Assembly: GCA_964035575.1 (NCBI GenBank)
Contig: OZ037842.1
Coordinates: 434,001-498,000 of the forward strand
Direction: 5' to 3'
Source: Rhynchopus sp. YZ270_cl-10
Taxonomy: Eukaryota > Euglenozoa > Diplonemea > Diplonemida > Diplonemidae
Length of the DNA stretch: 64,000 nt
The notes beneath the pieces are model-generated. The model was not told where the DNA came from. It ran no database searches and saw only the letters and a list, made by a program, of their open reading frames with translations. This document shows, piece after piece, positions 54,185 to 64,000 of the stretch. Both the position numbers and the translations under genes were made by a program. How positions within the stretch are numbered: position 1 is the stretch's first letter; every line of letters begins with the position of its first letter.

Positions 54185-54677
54185 TCTTGGGTCTAATGCG
54201 TGTACCTAAAAGAGTTGAAGAACGTCAAAACTATATGAATATTAATGAGAAAAGAGGGGTGAGCCTTTGTCATGAAAACATAAACCATACTTGGACCGCC
54301 CGAAATATATCATACCATTCGGGCGATCCAAGTATAAACAAACATGTCACCATAGGAATATGAGACGTTCGTGAACACTAGAACCAACAACAGAGGTGTT
54401 CAGAAGAGCATGTCTCGTGTTGGAGGGAGAACGGAAGGTGTAAAGGCCTCCAGTCTTGGCGGGGAACAGTCCTTCATTGATCCGTTAACGCAAGCTGTAT
54501 GAGAGAGGTGGAGCAAGATGATGAGCAGTCTTCACGAGGTTGTGTGTTGGTGGTGCATGGTGTAATGAGTCCTCTGACGTAGCTTCGGTGCTCACATCAC
54601 CTTCGCTACACATTTGAAGGTCACGCTTCAGCAATCCGGTCATGAGGTCGTGGTGGCGTGCTTGAGTGGAGCAGTGC
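54185..54677 (-). repeat. 3' flanking unit of gene D
   Basis: One copy of the unit that also follows genes B and E. The hairpin with arms CGCCCGAA and TTCGGGCG lies near 54297-54332. Confidence 0.7.
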
Positions 54678-57600
54678 TTAGGCATCCCCTGCAGCAAGGG
54701 CCAAATCACCAACGTATGCAAGACGAATAGGAACAGGAGCACTCCCACTGCTGCGCGCCGTTGAAATCATCTTCTTAACCAACTCAAGACCCTCAGCTGT
54801 GCACCCTTTCAGAGCCTCCTCAGCCTCGTCCAGCTTGTTGTCATACAGCAGCGCCACAGCTGAGTTCATCTTCGTGTACGGGTCCTGAGCAGCTGCGCTT
54901 TCCAGTTGGTACATCCACTCCTCGTTTTGTCCTGCCTCCCGAGCAGCAACAACCTCACTCAGCAAAGTGGTCTTCCCGTTGGCACGTGTCGCCTTCACGA
55001 AGCTGCGGATGGTGAAGTGCGAGTCAATCGCCTTTCCCACATCACCATCCACCAGGACACCGACACCCCACTTGCTTCCACAACGCTCGATGGAACGTAC
55101 GTCTGTTGCGACAGACCCAATCACGCCGTACTTCTTCAGCCCTGTGCAACCCATTGTCCCGCACACTGCACTGCCTGAGCTAATGGCCACGTTGACGGAA
55201 ATGCCAGAATTCATGCGCTTCCGCACTGTAAGTGCGTACTCTGCAGCATGCACTTTGTGTGACCCACAGCCAGTGACTGTGTTGAAGCACACAGTCACCT
55301 TGTCACCCGACATGTCGTCCACAATGCCACGTGCCGCCTTCGCTGACTCGAGGAGAACCTCCAAGTACGAGCTGAGTGTGCTGACAACCTTGTTCTGTTC
55401 AGTGGCGTGGAGGGAATTTATGTTCGACAGAGCAATCGACACGTGCTTCGATCTTACAGCAACTCCGAACGTGGCAGCTGCTACCGATCGCCTTGAATGT
55501 GAACTTTCAGAAACAGCACTCACGCTATTTTTTGAACGGTCCTTGCTCACTATTCCAGTTGATGTGTCTCCTTCTGCTTCCGTCTCTTCTGTCGCACTGT
55601 CAACAAGCACACTCTGTGGAAGGTACTGACGGTACTCAACCAGGTTTTTCATCATCTGTTTGAAGGACTTCTCCATGCCATGAACTTCTGAGAGTGAACT
55701 CAGTGGTCGAGCAGCGTCAACGTGATCCAAGTCCATGACAGCAACGTGTGACATGTCCTCCATGAGTTGGATCAGAGGCTTTGTGATGCGGAAGACAAGG
55801 TACACCGTCAGCCCAATAGGGATCAGCGCAGCAACGACAACAACAATGTAGAGAATCATGCGTGCCTTTTCAAGGTCGTCGTCCACCTTTGCTTTCTTTG
55901 CACGGATGTTCTCCTGTGTTGCTGTGTTCATGGCGTCTACCTCACCGAGATAGTACTCCCTGTCCACCAATGCCACCACGTACCAGTTCAGACCACGTCC
56001 ATTGTCGAACAGTTTCACGCTGTAAAGTAAAGGTGTCGATACGTGCATATTAAATACCATAAGTGGTGTGACAAGGGGGTGATTCGCCCTTCTTGCCTAC
56101 TTCTTGCACCCCCATTCAGCTACACCAATAAGGGTAGATCATTTTTTTTTCTTTTGAAAAAATATTAGTGGGGTGATCTGGGGTCTTTTTTTTCAAGACA
56201 ATTGACAAAAATTCACAACCAGCGCACACACCCATGATACACGGGTGTGTGATTTTTTGTGAATTGTTGTGAATGTTTGTGAATTTATGTGAATTTTTGT
56301 GAATTGATGTGAATCGCTAGTTCGATTTTGTGATTTTTTTTTGGGATTTTATGGAGGTAGTGAGGGGCAACCGAAAGTCACCAAAACACACAAAAAATCA
56401 CAAACATTCACAAAAATTCACAACGAGGCGAAAACACCTGTGATACACGGGTGTGTGAATTTTTGTGAATTGCTGTGAATGTTCGTGAATGTTTGTGAAT
56501 TTTTGTGAATCGGCAGTGAATATTTTGTGAATTTTCCTGAAAAAAAAGACCCCAAATCACCCCAATTAGTTGGGGGGAAAAAATGTTGGAAAAAAAATCG
56601 CCACCGACAACTAAACGACTACATTGATTTCACATGCCTCGTTGATGGTGGGTATTAGACGACAATTTGATTACAGTCATCCAACAAAGGTTGGTGGGGT
56701 AAAAACATTGGTGTATTTGGGGGCTCGAAAAAATTTGGTGGATTTTTTGAATGAGAACTGCATTTTTGAGTTTCCTTTACGTGGACCCCTATGCCCCTAT
56801 GCCCCTCCTCCCCTCCCCCACTTCCACCCACAAACCCGGCCCAGATTGAAAAATTATACCGCAAAAGTAAAAAAAGATGCCCATATACAAAACCTGCCGC
56901 AAACACACGGGTTTACATCGTTAATGTTGCACTTTTGGGTTTGCGGGTACATGGTAAACACAAGTTAGAAACCACTAAGGTTGGTGGGTAAAAACATTGG
57001 TGGATTTGGGGCTCGAAAAAATTTGGTGGGTTTTTACCCCACCAACCTTTGTTGGATGACTGTATGTAGATTCGTTGAAATAAGTATATGTGACATACGT
57101 GACAAAGAACTCCTCATCATCAGGACGGCGTGTCGTGTTCATCATGAAGGATCCAGGAACGCCTTGCTGCAACAGGTGTTCTGCATTGGTTGTGGTGTAT
57201 GTTTCGTTGACCACGTGTGGCAGCATGAGGTAGTTCACTGTGCCTGCAACCAGTGGGTCGCTAGTCTCTTTTGCGTGCATGGGGTAAGGATAAGCAGTAT
57301 GCTCCCCGGCAAAAGACCTGTAACAGGAATGCAGATACAGAAAGAACTGTAAACAGAATAACATACGATCCGTGCGACGTCCCTGCCATGTACCAATGCT
57401 GCCAGCCTTCCACCACCCAGTTGTGACGCACTGTCGCAAACACCCTTCCCAGACTTCCCTTCCCGAGGTCAAGGGCCTTCAGAAACGCTGTGATCTTCCT
57501 CATATCTGTACCAGCGTACGTTACCCCAACACGATTGCCTGCATTGTCAACGTACACACACTGTGAGATGACCCCGACGTAGTATCCTAACGCCGCCAAC

Positions 57601-58361
57601 GGAGAGTACAGGCTGTACCCAACCGGTTGGTAGTTCAGGAGTGTCAAGTGTCGGACTGCTAAGTCGTATTCTGGGTTGAGGCAGGGCACAGCAAGCACTT
57701 TGCCTCGCGTATCCGCAGCGGTCTTGCCGTCCGCAAGGCACTCCAAAGGGTAATGTGGATAGTGGTCATTGGGGTAGCCGTACGCATCACCAGACCCATC
57801 GGGCAAAACATCTCCCTGAACGCTTCTATTTACCGCAGGCAGGGTGGTCACGTGGTCGTAGTCAGTGCCGTTGTTGACCAGACTATTCATTTGCATGTAG
57901 CCATCAGGGCGGATCCCAAGGGTAAAAAAGCTCTCATATATCTGCATCGTCTGCAACTTCGTGGTCACAATGCCCACCCCATCATAGTTGTCGTTACGAG
58001 CAACCATGTGGTAGAAAAGCTTCCGCCAGCTGTAGATGTAGTCCCAGGAGGTCATCACGGCGGTCGTCTCGGTCATCACCTGGTGGCAGATCTGGTCGCT
58101 TGCATCGTGAACAGTGACAAAGAAAGCGGAAAACTGCCTAACAACAAAGTCGGCCTGCTGGTTGAGGTACACCTCCGACAGCTTCACAACAGTGGTGCTC
58201 CCAACATCAAAAGCACTGCCGACAGACTCCTGCAGCAGGTCTTCTGTGTCACGCAGGGCAGAGTCACCACTCCACACTGCCATCGACGTGCACAGACAGG
58301 CCACCGCAGCGATGCAGAACACCACAAGCCCGACATTCAGCGCCCTGATCGATACAATCAT
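54678..58361 (-). CDS. Receptor-type Cache/nucleotide cyclase-like protein, gene D
   Basis: Exons 58361-57367, 57317-57099 and 56019-54678 join to 851 residues. Intron 1 is only 49 nt. Intron 2 is 1,079 nt, because two inverted-repeat elements sit in it; the same intron is 49 nt in gene E. The frame is open upstream of the chosen start, but MIVSIRALNVG matches all paralogs and the upstream DNA is shared with E as flanking sequence. Outer domain: WDYIYSWRK, YDGVGIVT, NNGTDYDHVTTLP; exon 2 carries the NETYTTTNAEHLLQQG segment. The linker DHVDAARPLSSL and HGMEKSFKQ matches gene A, whereas the cyclase-like domain (SNIN, SGDKVTVCF, IGSVATDVR) matches B and E. Whether the long intron is spliced efficiently cannot be told from sequence. 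Confidence 0.87.
56163..56571. mobile_element. 0.41-kb MITE in intron 2 of gene D
   Basis: ATTAGTGGGGTGATCTGGGG at left; inverse CCCCAAATCACCCCAATTAG at right. The interior has many TGTGAATTTTTGTGAA units and inverses. Confidence 0.7.
56674..57062. mobile_element. Mariner-type MITE, 389 bp, in intron 2 of gene D
   Basis: Ends CAGTCATCCAACAAAGGTTG and its exact inverse, flanked by TA on both sides (56672-56673, 57063-57064). Related to 24059-24432 through CAACAAA and GGTGGGGTAAAAACA. Confidence 0.85.
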
Positions 58362-58720
58362 TGTGTACAAATGTGCTGTGAGTGGTGTGATACATTTGTG
58401 TGAGATGTGGTATGATACAAAACGAACCCACCCCTTCTCTCCTTTTCTCCTCTCGTTTTTGGGTTTCCCCAAATCGCTATGATTTCTTGAAAGACAACTG
58501 AAGTATGTGGACACTAACACATATGTTTTTACTGGATGACGGACTAGAACAGAGTGAGTTTCCACGGTTCCAACGTATGACCAGACACAACGGACATGGC
58601 ACACATCTGATACTATCCAGCGAATCAACGAAGGATAGGTCAAAACGCCATTTTTTCTGCTGCACATCTGGCACCATTATTCTCTTCTCGCAAACCGCTT
58701 ACATGCTAACCCATAGCATA

Positions 58721-58998
58721 AAGGGGGGGGAGGGATAATTGTAGTGGGGGATAACTGTAGAATGGCGGATAAAATAAAAAATATCGCCAGTTTTTTCTTC
58801 TCAAAAAATGGGGGATAGTTGTAGTGGGGGATAAAAAAAAATATCTCTCTTTTTTCCCACCTGAATATCCCCATCCCCAAGGAAAATCCACACCAAAAAC
58901 GCGGTGTGGGAAGTGGGGGATAACTGTAGTGGGGGATAAGATAAAATAAAATGGGGGAGAAAAAACGGGGGATAATTGTTTTATCCCCCACCCCCCTT
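58721..58998. mobile_element. TA-target MITE upstream of gene D, 278 bp
   Basis: AAGGGGGG ends with GGGGGATAA repeats inward; flanked by TA (58719-58720 and 58999-59000). The paralogous site upstream of gene E (63480-63500) reads CATAGCATATGTCT with no insert and one TA. Confidence 0.85.
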
Positions 58999-59049
58999 TA
59001 TGTCTTTGGACAGACCGTCAAGCAGAAAAAAAAAAGAAAGGGGGAAAAA

Positions 59050-60230
59050 ACGCGTGTACCTAAAGGAGTTGAAGAACGTCAAAACTATATGAATATTAAT
59101 GAGAAAAGAGGGGTGAGCCTTTGTCATGAAAACATAAACCATACTTGGACTGCCCGAAATATATCATACCATTCGGGCGATGCAAGTATAAACAAACATG
59201 TCTCTATAGGAATATGAGACGTTCGTGAACACTAGAACCAACAACAGAGGTGTTTCAGAAGAGCACGTCTCATGTTGGAAGGAGAAAGGAAGGTGTAAAG
59301 GCCTCCAGTCTTGGCGGGGAACAGACTTCATTGATCCGTTAACGCAAGCTGTATGAGGCAGGTGGAGCAAGATGATGAGCAGTCTTCACGAGGTTGTGTG
59401 TTGGTGGTGTAATGAGTCCTGTGACTTTGTCTTGGGTCTAACGCGTGTACCTAAAAGAGTTGAAAAGCGTCAAAAACTATATGAATATTAATGAGAAAAG
59501 AGGGGTGAGCCTTTGTCATGAAAACATAAACCATACTTGGAGCGCCCGAAATATATCATACCATTCGGGCGATGCAAGTATAAACACACAAGTCTCTTTT
59601 GGAATATGAGACGTTCGTGAACACTAGAACCAACAACAGAGGTGTTTCAGAAGAGCACGTCTCATGTTGGAGGGAGAAAGGAAGGTGTAAAGGCCTCCAG
59701 TCTTGGCGGGGAACAGACTTCATTGATCCGTTAACACGCAAGCTGTATGAGGCAGGTGGAGCAAGATGATGAGCAGTCTTCACGAGGTTGTGTGTTGGTG
59801 GTGTAATGAGTCCTGTGACTTTGTCTTGGGTCTAACGCGTGTACCTAAAAGAGTTGAAAAACGTCAAAAACTATATGAATATTAATGAGAAAAGAGGGGT
59901 GAGCCTTTGTCATGAAAACATAAACCATACTTGGAGCGCCCGAAATATATCATACCATTCGGGCGATGCAAGTATAAACACACAAGTCTCTATAGGAATA
60001 TGAGACGTTCGTGAACACTAGAACCAACAACAGAGGTGTTTCAGAAGAGCACGTCTCATGTTGGAAGGAGAAAGGAAGGTGTAAAGGCCTCCAGTCTTGG
60101 CGGGGAACAGTCCTTCATTGATCCGTTAACACGCAAGCTGTATGAGGCAGGTAGAGCAAGATGATGAGCAGTCTTCACGAGGTTGTGTGTTGGTGGTGGA
60201 ATGAGTCCTGTGACCTAGTTTCGCGTGCTC
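59050..60230 (-). repeat. Three tandem 0.39-kb units downstream of gene E
   Basis: Units begin near 59050, 59426 and 59820, a period of about 394 bp. Each has GCGTGTACCTAAA, the CGCCCGAA/TTCGGGCG hairpin, and the TTGGCGGGGAACAG block. Genes B and D have one unit each, so this is a local amplification. Short frames within it are not conserved as proteins. Confidence 0.85.
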
Positions 60231-60314
60231 ACATCACCTTCGCTACACATTTGAAGGTCACGCTTCAGCAATCCGGTCATGAGGTCGTGCTGGCGTGCTT
60301 GAGTGGAGCAGTGC

Positions 60315-63128
60315 TTAGGCATCCCCTGCAGCAAGGGCCAAATCACCAACGTATGCAAGACGAATAGGAACAGGAGCACTCCCACTGCTGCGCGCCGTTG
60401 AAATCATCTTCTTAACCAACTCAAGACCCTCAGCTGTGCACCCTTTCAGAGCCTCCTCAGCCTCGTCCAGCTTGTTGTCATACAGCAGCGCCACAGCTGA
60501 GTTCATCTTCGAGTACGGGTCCTGAGCAGCTGCGCTTTCCAGTTGGTACATCCACTCCTCGTTTTGTCCTGCCTCCCGAGCAGCAACAACCTCACTCAGC
60601 AAAGTGGTCTTCCCGTTGGCACGTTTCGCCTTCACGAAGCTGCGGATGGTGAAGTGCGAGTCAATCGCCTTCCCCACATCACCATCCACCAGGACACCGA
60701 CACCCCACTTGCTTCCACAACGCTCGATGGAACGTACGTCTGTTGCGACAGACCCAATCACACCGTACTTCTTCAGCCCTGTGCAACCCATTGTCCCGCA
60801 CACTGCACTGCCTGAGCTAATGGCCACGTTGACGGAAATGCCAGAATTCATGCGATTCCGCACAGCAAGTGCGTACTCTGCAGCATGCACTTTGTGTGAC
60901 GCACAGCCAGTGACTGTGTTGAAGCACACAGTCACCTTGTCACCCGACATGTCGTCCACAATGCCACGTGCCGCCTTCGCTGACTCGAGGAGAACCTCCA
61001 AGTACGAGCTGAGTGTGCTGACGACCTTGTTCTGTTCAGTGGCGTGGAGGGAATTTATGTTCGACAGAGCAATCGACACGTTCTTCGATTTTACAGCAAC
61101 TCCGAACGCGGCAGCTGCTGCCCGCATTGAATGTGAAGTTCCAGAAACACTCTCACTTGAACGGTCATTGCTCACTATTCCAGTTGATGTGTCTTCTTCT
61201 GCTTCCGTCTCTTCTGTCGCACTGTCAACAAGCACACTCTGTGGAAGGTACTGACGGTACTCAACCAGGTTTTTCATCATCTGTTTGAAGGACTGCTCCA
61301 TTGCACACACTTCTGAGAGTGAACTCAGTGGTCTGGAAGCATCAACACTACTTAAATCCATGACAGCAACGTGCGACATGTCCTCCATGAGTTGGATCAG
61401 AGGCTTTGTGATGCGGAAGACAAGGTACACCGTCAGCCCAATAGGGATCAACGCAGCAACGACAACAACAATGTAGAGAATCATGCGTGCCTTTTCAAGG
61501 TCGTCGTCCACCTTTGCTTTCTTTGCACGGATGTTCTTCTGTGTTGCTGTGTTCAGATCGTCCACCTCACCAAGGATGTACTCCCTGTCCACCAATGCCA
61601 CCACGTACCAGTTCAGACCACGTTCGTTGTCGAACAGTTTCACGCTGTAAAGTGCAAAGTTATAAGTGTATCTCATTGACATATGTGACATACGTGACAA
61701 AGAACTCCTCATCATCAGGACGGCGTGTCGTGTTCATCATGAAGGATCCAGGAACGCCTTGCTGCAACAGGTGTTCTGCATTGGTTGTGGTGTATGTTTC
61801 GTTGACCACATGTGGCAGCGTGAGGTAGTCCACTGTGCCTGCAACCAGTGGGTCGTCGGTGTCCTTCGCAGGCATGGGCACTTCATAGGCGCCAGTGAAA
61901 GACCTGTAAGAATGTGGATAGATACATAACTGTAAAACAAACAAAACTCGTATTACGCCGGTGCTCTGTGCACAAATTCGCTTACACGATTGCCAGCGTG
62001 CGGGAACACGATGGGTTTGAAACTTGGTTATATCTTCATCGCAGTGACGGTTGTTCAGGATGATGCCGTCACCCTATGAGCTTGCATTACAGGCCAAGGC
62101 ACGGTACTTGACTCTCGAACAAAACAAACATACGTTCCGTGCGACGTCCCTGCCATGTACCAATGCTGCCAGCCTTCCACCACCCAGTTGTGACGCACTG
62201 TCGCAAACACCCTTCCCAGACTTCCCTTCCCGAGGTCAAGGGTCTTCAGAAACGCTGTGATCTTCCTCATATCTGTACCAGCGTACGTTATCCCAACGCG
62301 ATTGCCTGCATTGTCAACGTACACACACTGCGAGATGACCCCGACGTTGTAGCCCAGGTCCGTCAATGGAGAGTACAGGCTGTACCCAACCGGTTGGTAG
62401 TTCAGGAGTGCCAAGTGTCGTTCTGCTAAGTTGTACTCTGGGTTGAGGCAGGGCACATCGAACTCTTTGCCTCGTGAGTCCACAGCGGTCTTGCCGTCCG
62501 CAAGGCACTCCAAAGGGTAAGCTGGATAGTGGTCATTGGGGTAGCCGTACGCATCACCAGACCCATCGGGCAAAGCATCTCCCTGAACGCTTCTATTTAC
62601 CGCAGGCAGGGTGGTCACGTGGTCGTAGTCAGTGCCGTTGTTGACCAGACTATTGAGATGCATGTAGCCATCAGGGCGGATCCCAAGGGTGAAAAAGCTC
62701 TCATACATCTGCATCGTCTGCAACTTCGTGGTCACAATGCCCACCCCATCATAGTTGTCGTTACGAGCAACCATATGGTAGAGAGCCTTCCGCCAGCTGT
62801 AGATGTAGTCCCAGGAGGTCATCACGGCGGTCGTCTCGGTCATCACCTGGTGGCAGATCTGGTCGCTTGCATCGTGAACAGTGACAAAGAAAGCGGAAAA
62901 CTGCCTAACAACAGAGTCGGCCTGCTGGTTGAGGTACACCTCCGACAGCTTCACAACAGTGGTGCTCCCAACATCAAAAGCACTGCCGACAGACTCCTGC
63001 AGCAGGTCTTCTGTGTCACGCAGGGCAGAGTCACCACTCCACACTGCCATCGACGTGCACAGACAGGCCACCGCAGCGATGCAGAACACCACAAGCCCGA
63101 CATTCAGCGCCCTGATCGATACAATCAT
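60315..63128 (-). CDS. Receptor-type Cache/nucleotide cyclase-like protein, gene E
   Basis: Exons 63128-62134, 61903-61694 and 61644-60315 join to 844 residues; introns are 230 nt and 49 nt. Exon 1 and about 350 bp of upstream DNA are nearly identical to gene D, so D and E are a recent duplication. The linker reads SSVDASRPLSSL and CAMEQSFKQ, as in gene B and unlike D. Cyclase-like core: SNIN, SGDKVTVCF, CGTMGCTGLKKYGVIG, SVATDVRSIER, so the first metal Asp and the Asn of the active site look replaced here too. The gene is followed by three tandem copies of a 0.39-kb unit that is single-copy downstream of B and D. Confidence 0.9.
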
Positions 63129-63499
63129 TGTGTACAAATGTGCTGTGAGTGGTGTGATACATTTGTGTGAGATGTGGTATGATACAAAACGAACCCACCC
63201 CTTCTCTCCTTTTCTCCTCTCGTTTTTGGGTTTCCCCAAATCGCTATGATTTCTTGAAAGACAACTGAAGTATGTGGACACTAACACATATGTTTTTACT
63301 GGATGACGGACTAGAACAGAGTGAGTTTCCACGGTTCCAACGTATGACCAGACACAACAGACATGGCACACATCTGATACTATCCCAGCGAATCAACGAA
63401 GGATAGGTCAAAACGCCATTTTTTCCGCTGCACATCTGGCACCATAATTCTCTTCTCGCAAACCGCTTCCATGCTAACCCATAGCATATGTCTCTGGAC

Positions 63500-64000
63500 A
63501 CGACCGTCAAGCAGGAAAAAAAAAAAGAATGGGGGAAAAAAATGGTAGTTGACGCAGGCACCTCCGACTGACTTACGTATGATGCCAGCCATCTGGATGA
63601 AAGCACAAATAAACAAAAAGATGATCCTAAGCCTCGTGTGTTGCTACAAATGAAAAATAAAAAAACGGCGGAGTTTTTTTTTATTGGCCAACACCTCAAC
63701 GGATGCAGCCAAAAAAACTAGATCTGCCTTACACAAAGGAATATCCGGACATGATCTAAAAAAAAACTAGGGCTATGTACACCAGGAAAAAGGACATTGT
63801 GACAATACCGAAGCATATTGTCCCTCATGGAGACTCCTCAGAATTGCTGTAGTTGATCTTGGAAATGGAAAGAAAGAAAAAACGACTTGAAACACAAACG
63901 CCTCTGTGGACGCAGGCACAGTCAGGAAAGGCCGTTGGGTGGAGGGGTAAGATCTTAACTGGGTAACATGGCTTGCGTTGCCACGGCGCCGTTCCTGAGA
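63500..64000. other. Intergenic DNA at the right edge
   Basis: An H1 relative near 63618 (AAGATGATCCTAAGCCTCGT) and an H3 hairpin. No gene seen. Confidence 0.5.
63886..63921. repeat. Short hairpin, family H3
   Basis: GAAACACAAACGCCTC and GGACGCAGGCAC. Confidence 0.55.

Larger units (their letters stand above)
56020..57098 (-). other. Intron 2 of gene D, enlarged by two inserted elements
   Basis: Donor GTATGT follows GTCAC at 57099; acceptor TTTACAG ends at 56020. The same junction in gene E is a 49-nt intron, in A and B a 43-nt intron, and in C there is none. The extra length is the two inverted-repeat elements at 56163-56571 and 56674-57062 plus short spacers. Confidence 0.8.

Noticed and set aside
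58362-58667. Longer N-terminus of gene D (and of gene E, 63129-63371)
   Set aside because: All paralogs align from MIVSIRALNVG or MLVITIRALNVG; the extension has no counterpart in A, B or C.
59556-59783. Short frames repeated in the 3' flanking units (also 28129-28392 and 54485-54748)
   Set aside because: Repeated only because the DNA unit is repeated; start and length shift between copies.

Overview
The window looks like nuclear DNA of a unicellular eukaryote, lineage not determined. Genes are spliced with GT-AG introns (donor GTATGT or GTATGC, acceptor CAG, some introns only 43-49 nt). TAA, TAG and TGA are all used as stops, so the code looks standard. Coding exons are GC-balanced and ordinary; the DNA between genes is AT-rich, full of long A/T and G/C homopolymers, and crowded with hairpins, inverted repeats and tandem repeats. 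I see no operons, no ribosome binding sites and no CRISPR array.

Host genes. Five paralogous receptor genes lie head to tail on the minus strand: A 24567-27703, B 28322-31237, C 51318-54040, D 54678-58361, E 60315-63128. I rebuilt their exons by hand and each gives one frame of 844-855 residues. Each protein has an N-terminal membrane helix, a Cache-like outer domain, a second membrane helix, a HAMP-like linker and a class III nucleotide cyclase-like domain. In all five, the first metal-binding Asp and the Asn/Arg of the active site appear to be replaced, so they may be pseudo-cyclases or noncanonical enzymes. The paralogs are patchworks: B joins an A-type front half to a D/E-type back half, and C carries a short tract nearly identical to A and B.

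Layout. 1-3300: background DNA with short hairpins and a 0.53-kb inverted-repeat element. 3300-12920: a LINE (reverse transcriptase, restriction-like endonuclease, two OTU-protease-like domains) sitting among inverted repeats, plus a 5'-truncated second copy of its 3' end. 12920-20230: a nest of inverted-repeat elements and microsatellites, with small coding-like remnants. 20230-24060: background DNA with hairpins. 24060-31300: a mariner-type MITE, then genes A and B. 31300-51300: a 20-kb repeat-rich gap that splits the receptor array and holds a 3.27-kb element with long terminal inverted repeats and two unknown genes (35133-38401). 51300-63500: genes C, D and E, with three MITE insertions, two in an intron of D and one upstream of D. 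63500-64000: background.

The points most worth following are the two-gene inverted-repeat element, the residue changes and mosaic history of the receptor family, and the families of 25-45-bp hairpins scattered through the intergenic DNA, one of which also sits inside an intron of gene A.
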